The notes below the pieces were generated by a model that saw only the letters and a list, made by a program, of their open reading frames with translations, had not been told where the DNA came from and searched no databases. The translations under genes were made by a program, and so were the position numbers. 40,860 nucleotides of DNA from Eubacterium sp. (GTDB lineage Bacteria; Bacillota; Clostridia; Lachnospirales; Lachnospiraceae), in assembly GCA_024698585.1 (NCBI GenBank), contig JAILRB010000042.1, positions 1 through 40,860 on the forward strand, given 5' to 3'. This document shows positions 1 through 9,202 of this stretch, piece by piece (the first letter of the stretch is position 1; every line of letters starts with the position of its first letter).

Positions 1-140
1 TTACAATGAACAAAGAATTAAAGAGAAACTAGGATGGATGAGTCCTGTTCAATACAGGCTCAGCCTCTTGGCTGCATAAAAACAGCGTAGCAGCCAAAAA
101 CTGCTACGCTTAAAAAGTCTAACTTTTTGGGGTCACCTCA
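1..140 (+). mobile_element. Right end of an IS3-family insertion sequence
   Basis: The window opens inside the 3' end of a transposase gene that is followed by a typical IS3-family terminal region. A perfect 9-bp hairpin lies at 85-93/101-109. A 7-bp AAAAAGT/ACTTTTT inverted repeat sits at 112-118/122-128. The outer tip (about 118-140) read in reverse begins TGAGGTGACCCCAAAAAG, the pattern seen at ends of IS150-like members. The left end is outside the window, so completeness and target duplication cannot be judged. The exact boundary near 140 is inferred. Confidence 0.7.
2..79 (+). CDS. IS3-family transposase OrfB, C-terminal fragment (cut by window edge)
   Basis: Reading from base 2, 25 codons run to a TAA at 77-79. 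They contain YNEQRIKEKLGWMSPVQYR, which matches the extreme C-terminus of IS3/IS150-type DDE transposases (the 'YN..RI...L...SPV.YR' signature). The catalytic core lies upstream, outside the window. The fragment is too short to name the element or to tell whether it is active. Confidence 0.75.
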   Translation, partial: YNEQRIKEKLGWMSPVQYRLSLLAA

Positions 141-162
141 TGATTCAGAAGGTGTTTTTTTA

Positions 163-171
163 TGTTATAAT
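163..171 (+). promoter_or_regulatory. Extended -10 promoter for the (p)ppGpp synthetase gene, next to the IS end
   Basis: TGTTATAAT gives a TG-extended consensus -10 box, 37 bp upstream of the chosen start at 209. No good -35 box is visible at 17-18 bp; that stretch (142-148) directly abuts the IS terminus. The insertion may therefore have replaced the original upstream promoter region. Confidence 0.45.
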
Positions 172-208
172 GAATGCATCGGAAAACCATGGAAAAGGGG
201 TAGATTTT

Positions 209-796
209 ATGGAAGAAAAGAGTATTTATGGAGAACATTTGCCACGAATGCTTCAAATAAAAGGGGAAATTGAAGAATACATTCAAAAATTGCGTGCTGA
301 AATCAAGGAAGAGCAGGGGATGGATCCAATCGAGCATTGCCTTGCCCGAATTAAATCGGACAGTAGCATGCGGGAGAAATGTCAGCGAAGAGGTTTTGCG
401 GTTACGACAGAAAGTGCGTTAACAGAGATTAAGGATGCTATCGGATTTCGCATTGTATGTGCATTCGTGAATGATGTGTATTTTGTACGGGATTATCTGG
501 TACAATCAGGCTTGTTAAAAGTCGTTGAGGAAAAAGATTATATTAAGAAGGCGAAGCCGAATGGATATCGTAGTTATCATATGATTATGGAGACAAAGGA
601 TGGGTATTTTGTGGAATTTCAGATTCGAACCATCTCCATGGATACCTGGGCAGCTCTGGAACATCACCTGAAATATAAGAAGGGTGTGATAGCCAATGAA
701 CAGCTCATCGTCAGCGAATTGAAGCGATGTGCGGATGAACTGGCGTCCACCGATGTTTCCATGCAGACAATTAAAGATATGATTTTCACAAAATAG
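209..796 (+). CDS. Small alarmone synthetase (RelA/SpoT-domain GTP pyrophosphokinase)
   Basis: This is a 195-residue single-domain protein of the small alarmone synthetase class (RelQ/YjbM-like). That family makes (p)ppGpp from GTP or GDP and ATP and has no HD hydrolase domain. The RelA_SpoT fold is recognised from KPNGYRSYH and from FQIRTISMDTWAALEHHLKYK-like residues in the last third. The ATG at 209 was chosen because AAAAGGGG lies just upstream and the extended -10 is at 163-171. An in-frame ATG at 140 would start inside the IS boundary and before the -10. It probably responds to stress or cell-wall signals, but nothing in the sequence shows this. Confidence 0.88.
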   Translation: MEEKSIYGEHLPRMLQIKGEIEEYIQKLRAEIKEEQGMDPIEHCLARIKSDSSMREKCQRRGFAVTTESALTEIKDAIGFRIVCAFVNDVYFVRDYLVQSGLLKVVEEKDYIKKAKPNGYRSYHMIMETKDGYFVEFQIRTISMDTWAALEHHLKYKKGVIANEQLIVSELKRCADELASTDVSMQTIKDMIFTK

Positions 797-845
797 ACAT
801 AGCAAAGGCTTATGATGAATGCAATGAATCAGATGGGAGGAGCCT

Positions 846-1514
846 ATGAAATTATTATTTGCTGAAGATACAGCGGACTTGAACCGCACAATTACAATGG
901 TATTGGAACACGAGGGATACGATGTGGATTCGGCACTGGATGGAGAACAGGCATGGGAATTTCTTCAGGAAAACAGTTACGATGGAGTAATTCTCGATAT
1001 CATGATGCCAAAGAAAACAGGGATGGAAGTTTTAACGGAAATGCGTTCTCATCATATCCTGGCACCGGTGCTTCTATTAACGGCGAAAACGGAAATTGAC
1101 GATCGAGTTGCCGGATTGGATGCAGGAGCAGACGATTATCTTGCGAAACCTTTTGCAATGAAGGAATTACTGGCGAGAGTGCGTTCCATGATTCGTCGCC
1201 ATGAAGATTATGAAGAAAAGCAGATTCAATATAAGGATATTTACTTAAATGGAGAAAACTTTTCTCTGACCGCAGGAAATTCTATTCGTTTATCTACTAA
1301 AGAATTCGAATTAATGAAGGTGTTGATTACAAACTCGGAAGTGGAACTCTCCACAAAGTACATTTTGGAACATGTGTGGAATGGAGAAGAGGATGCAGAC
1401 GAGGAGACAGTTTGGCTATATATTTCTTATCTGAAAGGAAAAATCAGAGCTGTCGGTTCCGTGGTGGATATCCAAGGGAAAAAAGGTGGAAGTTTTCAGT
1501 TGATTACAGGTTAA
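846..1514 (+). CDS. OmpR/PhoB-family response regulator
   Basis: A 222-residue cytoplasmic DNA-binding regulator. The N-terminal receiver domain has the acidic pocket ED near residues 7-8, the phospho-acceptor Asp51 in VILDIMMP, the switch Thr in LLTAKTE and the conserved Lys in AKPFAMKELL. The C-terminal winged helix (about 125-222) includes LSTKEFELMKVL. GGAGG precedes the ATG. It lies 15 bp upstream of the histidine kinase gene and forms a cognate pair with it. The target genes are unknown. The linker is slightly short but both domains are complete. Confidence 0.93.
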   Translation: MKLLFAEDTADLNRTITMVLEHEGYDVDSALDGEQAWEFLQENSYDGVILDIMMPKKTGMEVLTEMRSHHILAPVLLLTAKTEIDDRVAGLDAGADDYLAKPFAMKELLARVRSMIRRHEDYEEKQIQYKDIYLNGENFSLTAGNSIRLSTKEFELMKVLITNSEVELSTKYILEHVWNGEEDADEETVWLYISYLKGKIRAVGSVVDIQGKKGGSFQLITG

Positions 1515-1529
1515 GACGGAGGTATTCGG

Positions 1530-2786
1530 ATGAATACAGCGGCGATTAAACAATTACGAAGAAAATTTATTTTTGTGGCAATGATATCCTTGTTTTTAAC
1601 AATGCTCTTTATCAGTGTCACGATTAATATTGCAAATTATAATACATCCAAGATGATGATTCGCGGAGTCATGGATCATATCATTGAAAACGATGGGGAA
1701 ATGGATCTGGAACATGACCATTACAACAATTATTTAAAGGGTGGAATAGGATTCGTTGATGTGTTTAGTCCGCATTATGGGCGCTATCAGTATTATTCCT
1801 GCATCTTTGACAAATCTGGAAATATCGTAAAGAGCATTAATCGGATTGAAAATTCGGAAATTGATGATAGTACCTATCAGGATTATGCAAAACGGGTTAT
1901 GGAAAATGATAAAATCTTTGTCCGATATGGAAATTACTATTTCATGAAAGGTGAAACCTCAGAACATCAACCGATTGTTGTCATTTTGGATGCTGCTAGT
2001 GAAATTGCAGCGATGATGCGTGTACTCTATCAGACTATTCTGATTTGTATTTTCGGAATTGCCATTACATTCATATTTGTATTGGTATTCTCGAAAAAAC
2101 TGATTCAACCGGAAATTGAAAATGCTAAAAGGCAGAAACAGTTTATTACCAATGCCAGTCATGAGTTAAAAACACCATTGGCTGTGATTCGAGCCAATGT
2201 GGAAACAGAAGAAATGTTGAATGGGGAAACGGAATTGTCCCGGTCTACCATTAAGCAGATTGAGCATATGAATGGATTGATTCAGAATCTTGTTATGATT
2301 GCCAAGGCTGATGAACGGGAAGATAAACGGGTTATGTCCAAGGAAGATGCAACGAAACTGGTGGCAGAATCCGTGGAACCATTCCAGCCGGTTGTAACTC
2401 AGGAGCACTTACATCTCAATGTGAATCTGGAAGAAGACGTCTATATTCTGGCAGATGGCAGCAAAATCAGACAGTTGGTAACCATCTTACTGGACAATGC
2501 CATCAAGTATTGTGATGATGAGGGATTGATTAAAGTGGAATTGACTTCTGTGAAAAAGGGAAAGGGGATGATTTTAAAAATTTCCAATACTTATGCAGAA
2601 GGAGCATCCGTTGACTATCGAAGATTTTTTGATCGGTTTTATCGACAGGATAAAGCTCATAATATTGACCAGGGTGGATATGGAATCGGATTGTCCATAG
2701 CAGAGAGTATTTGTAAGCAACACTTAGGAACTATCAAAGCTGAGTGGAGCAATGGTGAGATATCATTTATTTGTAAGATATTATAG
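1530..2786 (+). CDS. Membrane sensor histidine kinase
   Basis: A 418-residue kinase partner of the preceding regulator. Two membrane segments (about 13-34 and 167-188) flank an extracytoplasmic domain of roughly 130 residues rich in Tyr, Asp and Asn, which presumably senses the signal. The HisKA motif NASHELKTPLAV carries His211. The ATPase part has the N box LLDNAIKY and the G box GGYGIGLSIA. No HAMP domain is evident; the linker after the second membrane segment is short. It is followed closely by maf, so the pair may share a transcript with housekeeping genes. Confidence 0.93.
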   Translation: MNTAAIKQLRRKFIFVAMISLFLTMLFISVTINIANYNTSKMMIRGVMDHIIENDGEMDLEHDHYNNYLKGGIGFVDVFSPHYGRYQYYSCIFDKSGNIVKSINRIENSEIDDSTYQDYAKRVMENDKIFVRYGNYYFMKGETSEHQPIVVILDAASEIAAMMRVLYQTILICIFGIAITFIFVLVFSKKLIQPEIENAKRQKQFITNASHELKTPLAVIRANVETEEMLNGETELSRSTIKQIEHMNGLIQNLVMIAKADEREDKRVMSKEDATKLVAESVEPFQPVVTQEHLHLNVNLEEDVYILADGSKIRQLVTILLDNAIKYCDDEGLIKVELTSVKKGKGMILKISNTYAEGASVDYRRFFDRFYRQDKAHNIDQGGYGIGLSIAESICKQHLGTIKAEWSNGEISFICKIL

Positions 2787-2808
2787 AATTGTTTGATAGG
2801 AGGAAACA

Positions 2809-3402
2809 TTGGAAATAATTTTGGCATCTCAGTCGCCTAGACGAGAGGAACTTTTAAAACGGTTGGGAGTGGACTTTAAGATCATTACTTCATCGGTAGA
2901 TGAAAATATAGAGGAAGAAAACGCAGAGGCACTTGTGGAAGAATTATCCTTCCGCAAGTCCATTGCTGTTATGGACCGGTTGGTGCAGGAAGATGGAACG
3001 AAGGACTATCTGGTTATTGGAGCAGATACCGTGGTAGCAGTCAATGATGTTGTGCTGGGAAAACCGGCAACGAAAGAGGAAGCCTTCGAGATGATTGACA
3101 GCATTCAGGGCTCTAGTCATTTTGTGTTTACTGGGGTTACGGTTAATTGTTATAAAAATGAAACGGGACGAATCATGCGAACTTCTTTTGTGGAAGGAAC
3201 ACAGGTTACGGTCTTTCCAATGACAGAAGAAGAAATCTGGGAATACATTGATACCGGTGACTGTATGGATAAAGCCGGTGCCTATGGAATTCAAGGAGAA
3301 TTTGGAAAATTCGTGGAAATGATTTACGGGGACTACAACAATGTTGTGGGACTCCCCCTGGCAAGACTATATCAGGTAATAAAAGGAATGATTAAAGAAT
3401 GA
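2809..3402 (+). CDS. maf: Maf-like nucleoside triphosphate pyrophosphatase
   Basis: A 197-residue protein with the Maf signature SQSPRREELLKRLG at the N-terminus and GADTVV in the middle. The family hydrolyses dTTP/UTP or modified nucleotides to the monophosphate and has been linked to septum control in Bacillus. The start is TTG at 2809, supported by AGGAGG a few bases upstream and by the expected 'EIILASQSPRR' beginning immediately after it. The stop overlaps the next start (ATGA at 3399-3402), which indicates translational coupling with ybaK. Confidence 0.92.
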   Translation: MEIILASQSPRREELLKRLGVDFKIITSSVDENIEEENAEALVEELSFRKSIAVMDRLVQEDGTKDYLVIGADTVVAVNDVVLGKPATKEEAFEMIDSIQGSSHFVFTGVTVNCYKNETGRIMRTSFVEGTQVTVFPMTEEEIWEYIDTGDCMDKAGAYGIQGEFGKFVEMIYGDYNNVVGLPLARLYQVIKGMIKE

Positions 3403-3875
3403 AAAAGAAAGAAAAAACAAATGTAATGCGTGTATTGGATAGCAAGAAGATTTCCTACAAGGAGCATTACTATGGAGATACCGAAGCCATCAGTGGAGTC
3501 GAGGTGACAGAAGCATTGGGACAAAACCCGGAGAAGGTTTATAAGACATTGGTAACAACCGGAAAAACGAAAACCCATTACGTATTCATGATTCCGGTGG
3601 CAGAAGAACTGGATTTAAAGAAAGCGGCAAAGGCAGTCGGAGAAAAATCCATTGAGATGTTAAAGTCCAAGGAATTGTTGGGATTGACCGGATATATTCA
3701 CGGAGGCTGTTCTCCGATTGGAATGAAAAAATTATTTAAGACAATGATTCAGGCCGGAGCAGACCAGTATGACACCATTTTGTTTAGTGGTGGGAAAATA
3801 GGATTTCAGGTGGAACTTTCGTTTGCAGACCTGCAAAAAGTAGTACCGGTGGAAATGGCAGAACTGTGTAAGTAA
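3399..3875 (+). CDS. ybaK: Cys-tRNA(Pro) deacylase, YbaK family
   Basis: A 158-residue protein of the YbaK/EbsC family, which removes cysteine wrongly attached to tRNA(Pro) by prolyl-tRNA synthetase. Recognisable features are the N-terminal NVMRVLDSKKISYKEH, the central KTLVTTG, the Lys-rich DLKKAAKA helix and GYIHGGCSPIGMKK. It overlaps maf by 4 bp and is 5 bp from trmO, so it sits in a translation-quality and tRNA-modification cluster. The substrate is assigned by family, not from residues specific to YbaK versus ProX. Confidence 0.88.
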   Translation: MKKKEKTNVMRVLDSKKISYKEHYYGDTEAISGVEVTEALGQNPEKVYKTLVTTGKTKTHYVFMIPVAEELDLKKAAKAVGEKSIEMLKSKELLGLTGYIHGGCSPIGMKKLFKTMIQAGADQYDTILFSGGKIGFQVELSFADLQKVVPVEMAELCK

Positions 3876-3880
3876 AAAAT

Positions 3881-4564
3881 ATGAAAAAAATAGCAACAAT
3901 TTATACAGATTTCCCTACGAAGTTTGGGATTCCAAGACAGGGAAATCTGATAGAAGAATTAAAAGGAAAAATAGTATTTGAAGAGGCATATCGAAATCGA
4001 GAAGCTTTTCGGGGATTAGAGGATTTTTCACATATCTGGCTTTTGTGGGAATTCTCTGAAAACCAACGAGAGGGTTGGTCTCCTACAGTACGTCCGCCGA
4101 AACTTGGAGGAAATGTGCGGAAAGGTGTCTTTGCGACCCGTTCTCCCTTCCGACCGAATTCCATTGGACTTTCCTGTGTGAAGTTAGAAAAGATTGAATT
4201 TACTAAGGAACAAGGACCGGTACTCCATGTGGCAGGGGCAGACTTAATGAATGGCACACCGATTTACGATATCAAACCGTATTTGCCTTATGTGGATTCC
4301 ATTCCTGATGCGGCAAATGGATTTACGGAGCGCACGAAAGACCAAAAACTTTTCGTGGAGTTTCCGGAAGAGATGTGGGAAAAAGTTCCGGAAGGAAAAA
4401 TGGAGGCACTAGTGAAGGTGCTGGAACTGGATCCTCGCCCAGGCTACCAAAAAGAAGAAAGTCGCATTTACGGATTTGGGTTTGCGGGAACTGAAGTAAA
4501 ATTTATGGTAGAAGAGGAAAAGAGGATTAAGGTAGTTTCCATTGAGACGATAGAAGAGGAGTAA
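3881..4564 (+). CDS. trmO: tRNA (N6-threonylcarbamoyl-A37) N6-methyltransferase TrmO
   Basis: A 227-residue member of the TsaA/VirR/TrmO family, which uses S-adenosylmethionine to methylate t6A37 in certain tRNAs. The diagnostic block is ATRSPFRPNSIGLS, with GTPIYDIKPYLPYVDS downstream. The start at 3881 is 5 bp after ybaK. The C-terminal region is longer than the core beta-barrel, as usual for the full-length enzyme. An intrinsic terminator overlaps its stop codon, so it ends the operon that begins with the two-component genes or with maf. Confidence 0.88.
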   Translation: MKKIATIYTDFPTKFGIPRQGNLIEELKGKIVFEEAYRNREAFRGLEDFSHIWLLWEFSENQREGWSPTVRPPKLGGNVRKGVFATRSPFRPNSIGLSCVKLEKIEFTKEQGPVLHVAGADLMNGTPIYDIKPYLPYVDSIPDAANGFTERTKDQKLFVEFPEEMWEKVPEGKMEALVKVLELDPRPGYQKEESRIYGFGFAGTEVKFMVEEEKRIKVVSIETIEEE

Positions 4565-4579
4565 GAGACTCCTCTTTTT
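4556..4579 (+). terminator. Intrinsic terminator overlapping the trmO stop codon
   Basis: GAGGAGT at 4556-4562 pairs with ACTCCTC at 4568-4574, followed by five T residues. The last codons of trmO form the left arm. Confidence 0.75.
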
Positions 4580-4621
4580 GGTTGTCATTATTGTACGATT
4601 GTGGACTCCTTTCTTGAGACG

Positions 4622-4851
4622 GTACCCCGAAATTTGAGAAAATGCGAATTCTAGGGTACACGTAAGTCGCTCATTTTTGTGTGGCGTACCCTGAAAATCG
4701 AGAAAGTGTGAAAATTAAGGTACACGCAAGTCGCTCATTTTTGTGTGGCGTACCCTGAAAATTGAGAAAACGCGAAAACCAGGGTACACCGCAAAAAACT
4801 CATGCCCGAAAGTGTACCCTGAAAATTGAGAAAACGCGAAAACCAGGGTAC
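4622..4851. repeat. Four 38-bp repeats with 26-bp spacers, exact 64-bp period
   Basis: Copies lie at 4622-4659, 4686-4723, 4750-4787 and 4814-4851. Each begins GTACCC and ends GGTAC, so the ends can pair as a 7-bp hairpin stem (GTACCCT/AGGGTAC), around a purine-rich interior on the + strand. Copies 3 and 4 are identical; copies 1 and 2 are diverged. Spacers 1 and 2 are almost identical to each other (one difference in 26); spacer 3 is different. The array fills most of the 353-bp gap between trmO and the glycosyltransferase and ends just before that gene's promoter. No ORF was seen in it. The function is unknown. Confidence 0.9.
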
Positions 4852-4876
4852 ATAGCGTAAGATGGACCGCTTTTTG

Positions 4877-4905
4877 TTGACAGTCATTGGGTCCTATGGC
4901 AAAAT
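4877..4905 (+). promoter_or_regulatory. Sigma-A promoter for the glycosyltransferase operon
   Basis: A perfect TTGACA at 4877-4882 is separated by 17 bp from CAAAAT at 4900-4905. It lies 25 bp downstream of the repeat array and about 35 bp before the chosen start codon. Confidence 0.7.
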
Positions 4906-4938
4906 GAAACTGCTGACTTGAATGAAAGGATTTGTAAT

Positions 4939-6366
4939 ATGAAATTCAAAGTGCGAATGACAAAACTGTGGAAACTTGTGACGAATAAAATGGATGTTTT
5001 TTTCCCGCGAATGGATCTGGTTTTGTCATGGTTAAGAAAATATAAAAATTTCTATTTGCTTCTTGGACTGTTTGCACCGGAAAAGAAGTACCCGGAGACT
5101 GATAAGAAGTATCGATATGGAATTATTATTTGTGCAAGAAATGAGCATTTGGTTATCGGAAACCTGATTGATTCCATTTATGCACAGACCTACGACCAGG
5201 ATAAAATGGATATTTTTGTTGTAGCAGATAACTGCACGGATGATACAGCACAAATATGTCGGGACAAGGGATGTATTGTATATGAGCGATTTGATCAGGC
5301 ACATGCCCGAAAGGGTTATGCCATGGAATTCTTATTTGATCGAATTATAGAAGATTATGGCATTGATAGTTATGATGGATATATTGTTTTTGATGCAGAT
5401 AATTTATTGAATCCGACTTTTGTTGAGGAATTGAATAAGGCTTTTGATACCGGTGTAGGGATTGCAGTAGGGTATCGAAATACCAAAAACTTTGATACGA
5501 ATTTTATTACCGCAGGGTATGGAATTCATTTTTATCAAAGTGTAGTGGCATATCATCGTCCAAGAGCCTGGTTGGGAATTAGTACCCATATTGCCGGAAC
5601 CGGATTTGTAATTGCCTCCAGACTGCTAAAAAATGGTTGGCACTACACTTGTTTAACCGAGGATTCTCAGTTAACACTGAATAGTGCGGCTCAAGGGGAA
5701 CGAATTGCATTTTGTGAAGCGGCAGAGTTTTTTGATGAGCAGCCTTATGAAGTCAAGGTTATGATGCGACAGAGAATTCGATGGATTCGTGGTCGATTGT
5801 ATTCCTTTTTTTCAACATTGCCTAAAACAACCAAGGGACTTTTCTCGATTTTTGGAAAACAATCTTTGATTGTAGAAGAAGAGGAAGGAAAACGAAAAAA
5901 TATTTTCTTAAGAGGTTGGAGAAAAACGCTGTCCTGTTACGATATGATTGTGTATGCGTTTCCGCATAGTACATACTATGGACTAAGGATTATCCTGTTT
6001 CCAATTCTTGCAAAGGTGATTAGTGTTATTTTGGCATTGATTGTTGGAGAAAAAATGGGAGTCGGAGATGGAGCAGGTGCGTCAAGCCCGGTATGGATGA
6101 CTGCATGGGTAATGCTGACAACTCATTGGTTTACGATCATTAAAGCGGAACTGAGTGGATTCATCATCATCTTCCGTGAAAGAAAACGAATTCGTTGTTC
6201 AAAACTGAAGTTGTTTTTCTATACACTGGTGTTTCCGTGGTTTGACGCCATTGGTGCACCTTTGGCAATAATCGCACTGTTTTCTAAATCCCAGTGGAAG
6301 CCAATCAAACATGATGAGGCTTTGACCTTAGAGGATTTAAATATACATATAGAAGAGGAGAACTAA
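4939..6366 (+). CDS. Membrane glycosyltransferase, family 2 (processive type)
   Basis: About 475 residues. The cytoplasmic GT-A domain shows IICARNEHLVIGNLIDS, the nucleotide-binding VVADNCTDDTA, the metal-binding FDAD motif and a Q-x-x-RW-type acceptor motif (QRIRWIRGR), as in cellulose/hyaluronan-synthase-like enzymes. C-terminal hydrophobic segments around FPILAKVISVILALIVG and KLFFYTLVFPWF anchor it in the membrane. It is therefore expected to make or extend an envelope polysaccharide; sugar and acceptor are unknown. The ATG at 4939 has AAAGGA eight bases upstream and is preferred over a TTG at 4918, which would begin almost at the transcription start. The next gene follows after one base. 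Confidence 0.85.
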   Translation: MKFKVRMTKLWKLVTNKMDVFFPRMDLVLSWLRKYKNFYLLLGLFAPEKKYPETDKKYRYGIIICARNEHLVIGNLIDSIYAQTYDQDKMDIFVVADNCTDDTAQICRDKGCIVYERFDQAHARKGYAMEFLFDRIIEDYGIDSYDGYIVFDADNLLNPTFVEELNKAFDTGVGIAVGYRNTKNFDTNFITAGYGIHFYQSVVAYHRPRAWLGISTHIAGTGFVIASRLLKNGWHYTCLTEDSQLTLNSAAQGERIAFCEAAEFFDEQPYEVKVMMRQRIRWIRGRLYSFFSTLPKTTKGLFSIFGKQSLIVEEEEGKRKNIFLRGWRKTLSCYDMIVYAFPHSTYYGLRIILFPILAKVISVILALIVGEKMGVGDGAGASSPVWMTAWVMLTTHWFTIIKAELSGFIIIFRERKRIRCSKLKLFFYTLVFPWFDAIGAPLAIIALFSKSQWKPIKHDEALTLEDLNIHIEEEN

Positions 6367-6367
6367 A

Positions 6368-7030
6368 ATGGAAAATAAAAATAAACTGATTTATGTGATT
6401 GTACCAATTTTAACTTTTGTAATCGTTTTTTCAAAACACTACATTAGAAACTCTAATAAAGAGATGGAAAGCCTGCAGAATGCACAGCAGGAAGCCAGGG
6501 AAGCACGATCCAAGGCAGAAGAGGCAATGAAGCGCGGAAGGGATATCATAAATGGACAAACCGACCAGGAACAATCAGAAAATGGAATCGTGGAAGGAAA
6601 TACATATAGTAATTCTTATTTTGGATTCGTTCTTACCTTACCGGAAGGTTATGAATTAGAGAGCAATTCAGATTCTGAAATAGTGGCAACAAATTCAACA
6701 GATAAAACATTTATAAAGCTTTCCATTGATAGTGTTTCAGAAGGAGTTACATCAGAGCAGGCAATAGAAGCCTATAAAAAAGTAATTGAAGAAAGTCTTA
6801 AAGGGTCAATAGATAGTGTTGTAGTAGATTATAAGATTTCAAAAGTTAAAACTTGTACATTGGCTAATGAGGAGTACGTTTATTTCGATTATGAACAAGT
6901 ATACAGTGATGGGGATAAGAACTTGTTCAGAAGTATGATGCGATGCAAGGATGCGAAAGTTATTGGAATTACATTCAATGGAGATGAAAACCAAATGAAA
7001 CAGATGATGGAATACTTTAGTGCTGAATAA
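6368..7030 (+). CDS. Membrane-anchored protein of unknown function
   Basis: 220 residues. One N-terminal membrane segment (about 7-23) is followed by an Ala/Glu/Lys/Arg-rich stretch (about 30-57) predicted by eye as a coiled coil. A globular domain from about residue 75 begins YSNSYFGFVLTLPEGYEL. This type of domain (a short beta-rich lobe after an 'F..P.GY' motif) occurs in many Clostridia surface proteins. It is probably exported and tethered. It starts one base after the glycosyltransferase stop and is followed by a terminator, so the two are a bicistronic unit and it may assist polysaccharide synthesis. That role is inference only. Confidence 0.75.
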   Translation: MENKNKLIYVIVPILTFVIVFSKHYIRNSNKEMESLQNAQQEAREARSKAEEAMKRGRDIINGQTDQEQSENGIVEGNTYSNSYFGFVLTLPEGYELESNSDSEIVATNSTDKTFIKLSIDSVSEGVTSEQAIEAYKKVIEESLKGSIDSVVVDYKISKVKTCTLANEEYVYFDYEQVYSDGDKNLFRSMMRCKDAKVIGITFNGDENQMKQMMEYFSAE

Positions 7031-7064
7031 ATATCGCAAAAAGTGAAATAATAAAGTTATCAAA

Positions 7065-7095
7065 AGAAAAATCCATAATGGGTTTTTCTTTTTTT
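7065..7095 (+). terminator. Intrinsic terminator after the glycosyltransferase operon
   Basis: A 10-bp stem (AGAAAAATCC at 7065-7074 with GGGTTTTTCT at 7080-7089, one G-T pair) is followed by T residues. Confidence 0.75.
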
Positions 7096-7107
7096 GTAAA
7101 AAAGTAC

Positions 7108-7136
7108 TTGAAAAACAAGTTGAGGTTTGATATGAT
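7108..7136 (+). promoter_or_regulatory. Sigma-A promoter of eno
   Basis: TTGAAA at 7108-7113 is 17 bp from TATGAT at 7131-7136. It predicts a transcript starting near 7143, about 104 bases before the eno start codon. Confidence 0.75.
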
Positions 7137-7142
7137 TAACTA

Positions 7143-7162
7143 CGGTTAGTAAAGACTAACCG
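7143..7162 (+). promoter_or_regulatory. 5'-terminal hairpin of the eno transcript
   Basis: CGGTTAGT and ACTAACCG form a perfect 8-bp stem with the tetraloop AAAG. It begins at the predicted first base of the mRNA and has no T-tract, so it is not a terminator. It could protect the 5' end from decay or be a DNA operator overlapping the start site. Confidence 0.6.
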
Positions 7163-7187
7163 AAATGTGAATAATCATCTGAATGAC

Positions 7188-7216
7188 CTTTCGGAGGAAA
7201 TGCTGGCCTCCGAAAG
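7188..7216 (+). promoter_or_regulatory. Second eno leader hairpin, containing a Shine-Dalgarno-like arm and its complement
   Basis: CTTTCGGAGG (7188-7197) pairs perfectly with CCTCCGAAAG (7207-7216). The right arm's CCTCC (7207-7211) is also complementary to the GGAGG of the eno ribosome site (7233-7237). The hairpin could therefore keep an anti-Shine-Dalgarno element occupied. No T-run follows. Confidence 0.6.
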
Positions 7217-7225
7217 TGTTGTTAG

Positions 7226-8542
<1,317 letters not shown>

Positions 8543-8553
8543 GGTGAAGTGTC

Positions 8554-9141
8554 ATGCCAATTAGTGAAATGAAAAAAGTAATTGAAGGAAAAAATCGCGA
8601 GCAGCAGGTTGCTTTAGTTTTAGCAATGCATGGTGCGGCAATTCTGAGAGGAAGCAAGATTGCCAATTTATTTACCGTTTCCCAAAAAGATGCATTATTA
8701 CTAAAAAAACTGTTGCAGGGAACAAAAATCAATTATCGAATCATTGTTCTAAAAAATCAGCGGGTTATGGTGTATTTATATCGCCGGGAATATTTGAAAA
8801 GCTATCTTTTCAACGAACAGGTCTTAAGCTTTATTGCAGGGTATGGATATTGCCAGATGACATTGGAAGAAATGCTTGATTTATTAATGACACGAATTAC
8901 AAAATACAGACAGGGAAAAGCAGAGTTCCCTCATGAAATTGGGATTTTTTTAGGATACCCATTAGAGGATGTTTTGGGGTTTTTAGAAAATCGTGGAGAA
9001 AATTTTTCTTATGTGGGATATTGGAAAGTATATTGTAATGTGCAGGAAAAAATAAAAATCTTTGATCATTTTGATAGAGAAAGGGATTGGGTAATTCGGG
9101 AAGTGCTTTCCGGAAAGAAAATCCGAGAGATTGCAGTTTGA
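8554..9141 (+). CDS. DUF3793 family protein
   Basis: 195 residues, cytoplasmic, with no membrane segment. The signature is the C-terminal half, FPHEIGIFLGYPLEDVLGF followed by GYWKVYCN, which I recognise as DUF3793. The family is common in Clostridia, and its genes are often found next to flavodoxin or iron-related genes. Here too the next gene is a flavodoxin. The N-terminal part contains a short segment that could bind nucleotide or protein, but no catalytic motif is visible. The biochemical role is not known; a link to flavin or iron redox metabolism is inferred from the neighbour only. Confidence 0.78.
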   Translation: MPISEMKKVIEGKNREQQVALVLAMHGAAILRGSKIANLFTVSQKDALLLKKLLQGTKINYRIIVLKNQRVMVYLYRREYLKSYLFNEQVLSFIAGYGYCQMTLEEMLDLLMTRITKYRQGKAEFPHEIGIFLGYPLEDVLGFLENRGENFSYVGYWKVYCNVQEKIKIFDHFDRERDWVIREVLSGKKIREIAV

Positions 9142-9147
9142 GAGGTG

Positions 9148-9176
9148 CCTGTTTTTAACAAAATGTTAAAAGCAGG
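9148..9176 (+). promoter_or_regulatory. Intercistronic hairpin before the flavodoxin gene
   Basis: CCTGTTTTTAAC (9148-9159) pairs with GTTAAAAGCAGG (9165-9176) with one G-T pair and the loop AAAAT. There is no T-tract, so a processing or stability element is more likely than a terminator. Confidence 0.5.
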
Positions 9177-9202
9177 AAATACATAAAAGAAAGGAAAAAG
9201 AA

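Noticed and set aside
1-128. Hammerhead-like or tRNA-like RNA at the window start
   Set aside because: GATGAGTCC and the hairpins looked suggestive, but frame reading shows the end of an IS3 transposase, and the hairpins are those of the IS terminus. The ribozyme core GAAA and the cleavage site are missing.
4622-4851. CRISPR array
   Set aside because: Repeat and spacer sizes fit, but there are only four units, two of the three spacers are nearly the same, the repeats differ strongly among themselves, and no cas gene is in the window.
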